From: Rhea pennata
Taxonomy: Eukaryota; Chordata; Aves; Rheiformes; Rheidae
Assembly: GCF_028389875.1 (NCBI RefSeq)
Contig: NC_084674.1
Location: 14,789,501 to 14,853,500, forward strand
Direction: 5' to 3'
DNA: 64,000 bases
The position numbers and the translations under genes are program-made. The notes below the pieces were generated by a model. The model saw nothing but the letters and a program-made list of their open reading frames with translations. It had not been told where the DNA came from and did not search any database. Shown piece after piece: positions 27,201 through 39,200 of this stretch. Within the stretch, counting starts at the first letter, position 1; each line of letters starts with the position of its first letter.

Positions 27201-30200
27201 TGGTTTATTGCATGAGCTAGTATCAGTAACACATGGACCCTTCATAGTAATAGTCCTGTATTAGCCTGTGGAAGTTAATGCAGCAAAGTTAAGTACAGTA
27301 AAGGAAAAAACAAGGGTTGTATCCTGATTCTCCTCCAGTCCTCTAATTTTTGAAACTATATTTAAAATTTTAATAATCCTAGTATTTGTTAAGGGGCATA
27401 GTTTTTTAACTGGTATCCTAAGCATGCATTTTAATGAGACCATAACTAATAAACTTTTTTTAAGAGACTGAAAACATAGAAATGCCATTTCTACAATTCC
27501 TGAATAGACTTCTGTCACACTAGTGATTTCTTCTATATGGCAGGTGCCAATCAAGGGAGCCATCACAGTATGTTTAAGCTTTTTTTAAAAATCACCATCA
27601 GAACGTAAATTTAGAGCTCTTGTCCGCTAAATTGAAATGGGTCTGTTTACTTGAGGGAAAATGGGTTAAACAATACAATTGAGATGGTTACAGTGATGTT
27701 GTAAGATGTAGCTTAGAGTATCAGAGCATTTTATGAAAGCATTTATTATTTATTTGTCTTTTGAATTAGACTTGCATTAGGTTTATGCCTCTGACACTCT
27801 GGTCTATTACAGTGTTAAAGAATCAAGCTTCCTTGGCTCTCAAGTGACCAAGTATTAATGTTAGCAGTAAACAGTTGTTTGCTGGTGATGCATTAGTTTG
27901 TATCTTCTTACAAGCCAATTTGCAGAATGTATAGGCAAAAGAGGAGAAGATAACATGTTAAAATAAGCTTGAGCTCCACACTGAAGTGTGTGAATCCTTT
28001 CCTAATTAACTTTCAATATATCAAGTAAGGTCAGTAACTACTTTGCCTTTGCTGTGCAAAGCAAAGAAACATGCAAGACAAACCACACTCACTCCTGAAG
28101 TGAACTTTGTTCTCATCATTCAGTAACGCCTCACAGCTTTTCTGTCCTTTTTCTCAAGATTTTTTTTCTAATAATAGCAATTACAAATATTCTTAACACA
28201 ACATTCCGTATTAATTTTAGGCAATGTATATTTTTTAATAATAAAAAGGCTGCTCTATGAGAAAAATGATTTAAATATAGGGTGCTTGCAGTGTCTAAGA
28301 TAGCAGAGGTGCTAAGTAAGCAAGCAGGATTTGGGTGAGTTTGGTTTCCTTTTGAATCACTTGGCCTTTTTGTGCCCCTTTTCTGCAGTAGTAGACAGTA
28401 CAGGGCTGTAGAGAATAGTATGAGGCGTTCTGATGCAGTACAGAGGAGCTTAGGTTATTGCTATCAGTTGGCATGGAAGTTTACTTCTCAGAGCATACTG
28501 CAAGTAATTTCAGTTTGTTATTAAACCTGATGTGGGTATATGTCATTTTGTTACATGATATGCGACTTTTTATTAAGAGGTTTCAAGATCAAGTTATTTA
28601 CTTCAGAGATAGGTCTGTCTGATACTTTTCATTGTAAATAATACTTTCATTCAACATGAAATATTCCCTTAAAAAAAAAAAAAAAAAAAAACCACTTCCA
28701 GCAATAAAGGATCTGTGTACTTGAGGATGTGTGTGGGCATGCATGGAAGGAGATCTTCACCTTGGGTCCTGCAGTGACAACTGTTCTGCTTGGCTGCATT
28801 CTCCTAGTTGGCAATTTGTGGATGCAGCACATCTGCCTCTTCTTTTTCCCAACTCTGTCCATTTGCATGTGAAAATAATTGGTTCCATGATTCATCTGTC
28901 ATCACATGAACAAATTAAGCATGTAATTTCATGTGTGTTTCTTCTTAAATTTTTGAGGGAAGACTAGCACCTGATTTGCAAAGGTTTGAAAGGTTGGTGT
29001 ATATATATGTTTGGTAACTGACAAACCCCTAAGATGCATATACATACATATATATATACACACAAAGAGGACTCAAAATGTCTTTTGTTTAAAAAAGATG
29101 GATTTTGTTTATGTAATATGTCTTCTGATATTTTAAAAACATTGCATTTACAGGCATTGTTTGCATTCATGAATTGTTATCTTTGGAAGAGAGTTTCAAC
29201 GATTTTGTTTTATACATGCGGATTTCAACTTGGAAATGCAGAGAATTTGTATGTGTTAAAAGCTTTTACCCAAGGCAAATGAAAGATGACTACTATGTGA
29301 AACAGGTTTTAAATAAGATCAAAAATGCGGAGTATTTCAACAATCTGGAGTACCTGAGGCATTTCGTAGTTGGGATCTGAAAAAGCAGCCTCTGATTTTG
29401 ATGAAGCAAAAAAGGAATCTTTTCAAAATAGCATAATGAGAGCATGAAGTATCCATCTTTAGCCTAAACTCTTACTGGGAGTCTACAGGCAAATAGAAGT
29501 GACAATTCTCAATAGTTTTACTTAAAATAGAACTTTTTGTTGAAATTTAAGACCAAACCACCTACACATATAGAGGTGCTGTTACGCATTATCTAAGTTC
29601 AGAGGCCACAGAAATATTAATAAATGTGCTGCAATCATTTCTGTATTTTGTCATTTGTTCCCTGCTAGCACTGATTGTGTTTAATGCATTTTCTTTAAGT
29701 GCTAAGAAAGAAGGAAGAACAAAAGCTGTGAAATGAATATATGGCTTGTTGTAAACCTTAAACTGAGTAGTGAGATGCCTTTTCTTTAAAGATAGTGTAA
29801 TGGGGTTCTTTTCTCAGCTGTATCTGTTTCACACATTTCTATATGCGATAATTTCTTGCTCTTAAGATCCATTTGAAGAGGCCGGAGTTTATTGGCTGAA
29901 AGATTTTCTTCATATATGAAACTCAGTTTGGTCTGGCACAGCATTAAGGCACTAAAAATATAATCCTGCTTATGGGTTTTTCTGGAATAGTGATATCATT
30001 TGAATCTTTCATGATTGTAAAAGCCTAAGAAAAAAAATTGCTACTGTCAGGTAGCATGATAGTTAAAAATTAGGAGGACAGATGGTTTTGAAGGACAGTC
30101 TCCCTTTATGAACCCTTTTTCTGCCCAACTGAGGAAACGTTTTTTTCCAAGACTACTAATGTGATTCATGTAATGCATCTTTTCATCTGATATCCTCAAG

Positions 30201-33200
30201 ACAGGAGCTATTGTACAGACATCTCTGAGCACCTTCTGTCTCCTCCCTCCTTGTTCTCCCCTCCACAATAAATAAAAAAACCCTTTGATACTGTAATAAG
30301 CAAGTTGGACTCTGTAGTTGATGCACAAGAGGAGTTTATCCGTAAAATTTTGCTACACTGGCTTTTGGAAAGTTCTGTGTAATAACTGAATCATTCTCCC
30401 TAAATGAGCCAAAATTGTTCTTACTAATTTTACCTCTAAAATTTGTATTAAATTGTAAAGTGTTAAGTATTAGGAATCCAATGAAGTAGCTGTGTTAAAC
30501 ATGAGTTTTTCGGTAAACATTCAGACAGGGATAGAAACTTGATTTTTTTGCTCAATTATGTTGATGTATCTTACCATTCTGCTGTTATCCCAATAGTTCG
30601 TTTTTGTTGCATGGTATATGAATGCATGGTTTAGTTTTATTTATGTTGAGAACAGGAAACGGATATGGGTCACTGGAGGAATGAAAGCAATGGCCTTCCA
30701 GAAAGATGTGTTAAAATAACTTTTCCTACATTCCCTGTACTAAACATGGCTGTATGTACTAAACATAACTATCACAGTAAGAACTAAATTATGTATGTGT
30801 GTAAGTTTTTTTTAAAATGTGTCATGCGAAACTTTTCTGATGATAAAAATTTTATCTTCTATGTATTACTAGCGCTCCATCAGTTTCCGTAGTGACAGTC
30901 GCCCAGATCTGTTCAGTCCGCGACCGTGGTCTCGAAATATGCCTCCCGCTAACACAAAGCGAAGAGATAGCAAACTGTGGAGTGAGACCTTCGATGTTTG
31001 TGTAAATCACATGCTTACATCTAAAGAAATCAAGCGTCAAGAGGTATGATTTTGTTTACCCCAAATTCCACTTTTGAAAGTCATCTTTAAAGTGTGGGGT
31101 TGGGTAATGCCAGTAGTCGTTAGGACAGTTAGGCAAACTTTCTGAAATGAAAGAGAACACCACCACCTCCAGTAGAACCAAGATTTCATTCTTGATCGTT
31201 ATAATTCAAGTTACTACATTAGACTGATTTTTTTTAAATAAGCTCATCATTTTCCATAGTAAATGTAAATTTACTGAGATGCATCATATCATGATCGGCT
31301 ACATGTGTGTACAGGTTTTGTATGGCAGTTTCTGTAGTGACTGATGGCGGTTGATATATTTCAAGTCCTATTCTGTTACTCTAGTAATGATACTTTAGCA
31401 TGCTGTTTCAGGACTAGATTCATGAGGTGAATCTAGTCCTGTGAGCACATGTGATATGTGCTCACATAGAAGTGCAGCCATTACCCCAGTAGGAGAAGAG
31501 TGTCTCTGAAGAAGTTTTTAGTGCTGGAAAGATGAAATTTCGATCATAAAATGCATCTTCTAAAGCAAAACCAAAAAAAAGTCAATCGTCTTAGTGTGTT
31601 TTACAAGACCTATTCTAAATAGTTTATATTGTTATATGAAAATGGCAAAGCTCCCACTGAAATCGGGAAGAGGAGATGTGTACTTCAATGACTAGGTTAA
31701 ATTGTATTTTTTTTCTTGACAGAAGCCCCCTGTCCAAGTGAGGTGGAAATTCTACATCATAAGCTACACAGAAATACCTCAGAACCTTATTACTAAGTTG
31801 TATATGTTATCATTGAGGGAACTGATAAAATTGTGTATTAGGGTGGTGGGTTTTTTTAATTTGTCAGATTTTATGTCTCAGATCTTCTTCAAAGGAAGTA
31901 GCTAGCATTCACAGAAAGTTCAGTAGAGGTCTGCATGCATAATGAAATGGTACCAAAGTAAGAGTGCTTACTGCCAAAGAAATGTTCTAATGAAAATCTG
32001 TCTTTTGACCTATTAGAAAACCTGGAAACTTTACCACTGTGTTTGTTAAAACAAAACACAGCAAGTTTCTATTCAAATGTATAAACTATATATATGTATT
32101 TTTAAACTAAAGCAATTAACATCTAGTTGAGTCAAAAGTTCACTTCTCTGGAAATGCATTGGTCTGAAGAAATTCACTACTTTGGCTAATTCAGAAAAGT
32201 ATTTTGTAAACAATCTGGCAGGGCCATGTTTTTAAAGGTATTGCACATGGTTCTGTATCTATCAAATTAAGGCTTATTTTATTCCTGCAATTAGATTTAG
32301 CAGAGAAATTCTCCTAAATGGTATTAAACCAACTGTTCAGAATATAATATCAACTTTTAAAGTTGAATATTATTTAGGTAAAGATATTTTATAATACTTG
32401 TGTCTTTTTACAGGCTATCTTTGAACTTTCTCAGGGAGAAGAAGACTTGATAGAAGATCTGAAGTTAGCAAAAAAGGTCTGTGTTTGAAAACATACAAAC
32501 CACCACCATACCCACCCACCCTCAATATTCAGTTGTTCATATAATTTTTTTAAGTAGTCATTTCTTTTTATAGTTAATAAGACAGGAAGACAAACAAAAA
32601 AGCTCTTTTTTTTCCTACTCTTTCTGAAACACAATTGTGATGCTTTAATTTTTTAAATAATATTAACGAGAAAGCTTAAGAAAAGCTTCTGAAACTTTAA
32701 AATATTCTCAATCATTTGTATGTTTTTAATTACGAAGAGCTTTAAATATTATTTCTGATTTTTCTGCTACCAATATTTTATTAATTGTGTAACTATTACT
32801 TTTTCTTGCAGGCATATCATGACCCTATGCTTAAACTTTCCATAATGACAGAGCAAGAGTTGAACCAAATTTTTGGAACATTGGACTCTTTAATTCCTCT
32901 ACATGAAGGTAAAACGCTATTCTTTTTCTGCTTTGTTATTCAATATGGATTTATAGTCATCTCGTACAGGAAGTGAAGTTTTTCTCTTTTTTAATCATCA
33001 TTAGATCTTTTAAGGCGGCTTCAAGAAGTCAGGAAGTCTGATGGATCAACAGAACATGTTGGCCACATCCTTGTGGGCTGGGTAAGGCAGACTTTTCTAA
33101 TTGATTTTAGTTTTGATCTGTAACATAGTTTTTACATTTATCAGGCCATTTTCTTTCCATATCTAACATAACCTTTCAAAAATATATTTTCAGTGTTTTT

Positions 33201-36200
33201 AAAAGGTAAAGGCAACTGTTTAGAGGTGTAATGAAATATTTTATTTTTGTGGGTATTTTCCGTAAAAATATCTGGACTAGGATGTGATTTTTAAAGTTCT
33301 TGCTGTTCAGGAGATAAGCAGTTTTTAAATGCTCTAAATAATAATCAAGGGCCAACCTTCAAGTTAATCTGATGTTTATCATTTGTACCACATTTGTATC
33401 CTGGTTTCCTACGGAAATGAAGCCTACACAATGTGTAAATGCCTCCTACGGTCATTTTTGAACGTCATTCTATTCTAATCAAGTTTATAGAGTGCTAGTG
33501 CTATCAAAGATGCTAATTTCCTAGGAGTTCGTGAAAATAGACAGTGATATAAGAGAGATTACTAACCCACTTGCAAAAAAGTTGCTAAGGTCACCCTTTA
33601 TTAGCATCCAACAACTTTAAACAGATTTGGTTTGTTTGTTAATAAAATTACATGAAAAATAAACTCCTTCTAAAGGATTTAGAAGTATGAAAAGTTTATT
33701 CTGTGAAATACATAAGTAATTAAATTCAGCAGGAAATGTTGGTCTTGAAATTTTTAAGGGATTAGGTAATAACATATTTAGCAGCTCTATGTGAAACACT
33801 AGCCTATTGTAAAGGCAAGAAACATATATGACTGCTGGTACGTAATGCATATAATTAGTGATAGCTGATAAATATCAGAAATTATCTCTGATTTTCTTTG
33901 CGTGAAGTAATTCTAAATATATTTTCTGGCGTGTTTGAACACGAGTGAATACATCAAATACATCTGAGTCTAATTTCCTCTGTAGAAGATTTTACACATA
34001 CTTCAAAGTATAGCAGTACTTGTAAAAGGATATATTGTTTCAATTAACAGGTTTTTTTCACACTTAAGACATGGTTCTTCTGTCTTAATTTGATCGAGTT
34101 TCCTGTGAGGAACATAGAACTTTGACAGAGCAGGGACTGCAAGGTCAACTTCAGTAAGATACTGACTATTCAGTTAACTATCATGGTTCCTTTAACAAAT
34201 GAAACAAGTATAAGTTAGTAGGAATAAATCCATGTTGATCATTGCAACATATAACTGCTATTTTCTTAGGAGTTGCACAAATTATTATGTTTAAAATCCC
34301 CCATTAAATTTATTTTGATGACAAAATATTGTCCATGTGGAAGCTCGAAGAGATGTATGCTAAGTGTATACAATAATCTGATGATATGGAGATGCTTTTG
34401 TATTAGGTTCTAATTAAACAGTAGACTGACCAAACGGTCAGCTTATTGCTATCTAAAACTGGACAAGTCTTACACTTTTGTAAACCTTCCAGCATATGCT
34501 GGAAACATTATCATCAATAAATTGCAGATAATTCTCCAGAAGTTACTCTTAACAGAACTTCTAACATCCTGAATCATTTGAAACTTTCTATGTAGCAAAC
34601 TGTTTTGCTTCAGTTGCAGAATAATTTACTCCTTTCCTCAGCTTCCTTGCCTAAACTCCTACGATAGCTACTGCAGCAATCAAGTAGCAGCCAAAGCTTT
34701 ATTGGATCACAAGAAACAAGATCACAGAGTGCAAGATTTCCTACAGCGCTGCTTAGAGTCTCCATTTAGTCGCAAGCTGGACCTTTGGAATTTCCTTGAC
34801 ATCCCAAGAAGCCGTTTGGTTAAATACCCATTACTACTCAGAGAGATTCTGAGACATACCCCAAACGATCACCCAGATCAACAGCACCTTGAAGAAGCTG
34901 TGAGTTTCTGCTTTTTATGAAATTTACAGCATGTTAATTATGCTGATTAATGAATTCAGAGACACTGCATAGAATATGGAAATGCTAATATATTTATGAA
35001 CAGATGAAACTCCTGCATGAAACATCTAGCCTCCATCCTCCAGTTAAATCCTATTTCAATAGCGAAGTCATACCAAAAATGGGTAGTGGTGATAGTATTT
35101 TCTGCAGCTCTTGTCCAATCCTAGTCTATCTTATATTTATCTGTTAGTGTCATTTTCCATTATAATCTAAACTGCGTAACATGGAGATTTATTTAGAGGA
35201 TTTAGATATTTAAATGAGCTTTATTCGCTGGGTTGAGTGATCATATAATCTCTGAATCTAGATCAAATATAATCTGCAGAGAGATTGCTGAAGTTGGACT
35301 TCATTCTGTTTCTTATTCTGAATAGCCTTGTGCTGCCTGAAGTAAAAACACAATGAAAAAGTCCAAGATTTTTAAATTTCTTTATTAATGGAAAAGGACC
35401 TGATTCAGATACTCTGAAAGCTTTCCAAGATTTCTATTCCCTTTTCCATATATATAATCCAGTAATTCAGCGTGTGTACACACACACACACGCACCCATC
35501 CACCCCTGGTGGGTGCAATGGCTGGATCTGAGAGTTTGTGAGTTTACCTTGAACTACCTTTTTTCTTTGAAGAAAACCTCATTAAAAAAAAATCAGTGGC
35601 AGATTTATTTGAAACATACTTCTAAATTAATGACTAAGTAAATAAATCGGCAGCCTGATGCTTTTGGATAGTATTAAAATTTAAATAGAATTGAATTAGT
35701 GTTTTGAAGCCAAAATTTTTGATTTGCCTACATCTAAGTAGTTCATAGATTCTGGCCTCTCTTTGTTGAAAAATGATGGGCTTGCTCTCTCAGGAAATCT
35801 CGTATTTCAAAGTACATGTATACTGTACTGTTCTGTTGTTCCTTCTCCAAATCCTTTGCCCAGCTCAACTTTTCTATTGTAAGAGTGGACAACAGTGGTG
35901 AAAATCCAAAACTTGGATGCTCAAATTTATATGTAATCTGTACTTACACTAAGTATATTTCCCCTGTAAATGTTCTTTTGAAACACACACACACAATTCT
36001 AAATATCTCAAAGAATCCTTCTGCTTATTTTTGATGTTTTTCTACATAATGTCTGGTAAGATCTTCTAAAAAAAAAAATATTTGAAATGGTTTCTTCCAG
36101 TGCTTACTTATATTTGGTAGTTGTTTAAAAAAAATACAATCAGGCTTTTTCTTGATATTTCAATAGCCTTATATAGCTTTGTGGTATTCTGTTTCAGCAG

Positions 36201-39200
36201 AACACTGTTTATCTTTGAGGTGATGTATTTCATAAACTGTACATTTGCCAAGTTAAATTAGGAAACAGAAATTACTATATGTGGTTAGCTCTGAACAGTG
36301 CTTTAGGCTTGTGAAGTACTCTTGTCTTCGTGCCTAGAAAAGTGCTATAAGCATATCAGGCCAACTTGATTCCCAATATAAATCTCCTTGGTTCAGTGGA
36401 TTATTGAATAGTTATCTGTTTGGCCAGACAACCTTAAATTATGTCTCAGCCTGTCTCCCCGCCACCACCACCTTATTTAATAGAGGAATTCTATCAAGCA
36501 ATCTGTGATCACTGTTACAGTTGACTGCAACCAACAGAACTTCACATTCATGTGCCCTATATAAGGAGCCATATTTTAAGTTTGGGATATAATCATCTCA
36601 AGGTCTTAGAAAATGCAAAGCATTTGGGTAAATTGGGAAACATATTTTTATAGAAGAAATAAAGGTTTTCATTTTCTTTTATTTTATTTTAAAAAGGCAA
36701 AATAATTGTTCCTTTTAACTGTACAGTTGTAGGTATATGCAAATAATGGAATTGAAAAATAAAACTAATTTACCTGATTTCCAAAGACTAACTTTCATAA
36801 CTAGGAAAAGTTGAGAAAACTTATACATTAAAGCAAGTTATTTGTCCTGTGACATTTATTGGCACATTTCAGCTGACAAAAATGCATCTCTGATTGTATT
36901 TCTTGCATCTCTTACCTTAATTCGACATACTTAGGTTTGATATAAAGAGATAAATACCTGATTTTCAAACAATAGTTAGAAAAAAATGATAAAACGGAAA
37001 TACCTATGTACACTGTAGTCTGCTCAATTCTATTGCTGATATTAATACTGGGACTTCAAAGAGTTCATTAAAAATAGATTGTAAATGAAGATTAATTTTA
37101 TTGTTAGCTACAGTTTAAGTTAGTAGACGATAGCTCTGAGTGTTGGACTGTCAAATTAAAGTTTGTGTGTTTTCACTGTTGCTTTTCAACAGATAAATAT
37201 AATTCAGGGTATAGTGGCTGAAATCAACATAAAGACCGGTGAATCTGAATGCCAATATTACAAAGAAAGACTTATTTATCTTGAAGAAGGCCAAAGAGAC
37301 TCATTGATTGATAATTCACGTGTTGTGTGCTGCCATGGTGAACTGAAGAATAACAGGGGAGTGGTAAGGAACAAATATTTTGTCATAAATAACTTTTGAA
37401 GATCACTTCATTTTGTATGACATATTAGTGGTGAGTAATTGCAAGTTGTTGTACTATATAATAACATCACAGCTCTCTCTATAAGAAGTTGATAAGTATT
37501 AGCTGCTAACTATTACAGCACTTCTCTAGTCAACAGTCGGATATCGATATATGGAGGTATTAAACCTACATGTGTCAGTCTCTTGACATACATGTTTCTG
37601 ATCTCAGAGACATGATTGTAATGTCTATAAATAATATGCAAAAATGCACTAACATGTTAAATTTGTCAGAGGCTGTGGCTAGTAAAAATGTCTTGCTTGC
37701 TTATTTTATGCACGTTCAAAGTGAATTTATTGATCTGAGAAATGTGATATTTGGTACTATGAATTCCAGTCTCCAGTAGTCTTCAGTGTTGGTAAGTGTC
37801 ATAAGCTAAGTTTTTCCATTTTTAAAGAAAAAACATGTAGATTACTAGAGATATTAATAGATTAGAAATCAGTAATTTTGAGGGTTTTTTTTCCTAGTTC
37901 AAATAAAAAGATATTGAATGAACAAAAAATGAAAAAGATCATCTTTGCATTAACTGAGCTTATGAAAGCTAAAGAACCCTCCAGTAGAATTCTGAATGAA
38001 TTTCTCAGCACTGGGTGTGCTTTGAAATAGTATGTTCATATGTACAGTATAGATACCTAATGGTTTGCCGTACAACTGAGACTCAAAGAGGAAATGGAAG
38101 CTACTTTCTGGTTTACCTTATGAAAATGAGGCAGGTGGTTAGTGCAAAGCCAACCAGCAAGAAGTAACTGGCCATTTTTTCCTTACAGCTAACTTTATTT
38201 ACACCATCCATCCCACCTCTGCTTTTGTTTGGTAGCATAACAAGAAGCATATAATTAATTCTTTTCAATTTATTAATTGTTATATAATTCTGCTTTTTTT
38301 GGGGGGGTTCCACACTGGGTTATTCCTGGAATGCATTTGACAGTGTGGGATATTTTTATTTTTGTGGGATGGGATGGGAGATACAGATCCAACCATTTAT
38401 ATCTTAACGTTGTCAGTCTCCTTTTTACACATGCTGTTACAAAGTGTTAGCTTTTCCACCAAACAAGAGTTTTCCCCACTGAAAGGAGTTTCATATGACT
38501 CCCACTGAAATCAGCCATAAGAAAAAAAAGCTTTACATTTTGAAGAATCTGCAAAACTTCATGGTTGATGGCTTGAAACTAGTGAGTTTTAAAACGATCA
38601 AATTTCAAAATATACTAGGTATATCTATCTTTTTTGTTCTTAAAACTGAACAACCTGTCTGTTTAGATTGAGAGTCAGATCAGCTTTAGAAACAAAGAGC
38701 AATTACTCATGATTGAAAAGAAAACCTTGGCAGCAAAAGAAAGGGAAAAATAAATAATATTGGTGCAAGGTTTCAAATGAAATGATTTTAAAAATTCATT
38801 TTGTTTATTATTGGAAACCACTGGAGATTGCAAAACATAAGGAGAAACATTAAATTTAAGAGGTTAATAGCTGGCTTTTGTCACCTAGGAGCAAATGTAA
38901 TATTCTGAGCTTCAAAGAGATGTAACAAAGCTAATGTCTGTGGACAGCATATGAATTGTAAAAGGACTACTTGTAAATGGTCATTGAAAATAGCTGGATG
39001 AATAAGAATGCCTTTCTGTTAGTAAAACAGGGAGTAGTGGTACACAGAGAAAAATAAAAGTGGGTGTCAGAATAAGAGTGTTCATAAGCAGGCTGTTACA
39101 GTTATCAGGAAACAAAAGGCATTGTAACAGGGAAAGCTTTAAAATTTCATGCATAACATTTAAAGGCCTCAACTTTAAAAGGTGAATTAGGATCATGGCA

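Larger units (their letters stand above)
31044..32413 (+). other. ARHGEF3: ARHGEF3 intron 3 (1.4 kb)
   Basis: Bounded by gtatga and tttacag. Apart from the pair of perfect hairpins at 31410-31466 it is ordinary AT-rich intron sequence. Confidence 0.9.
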
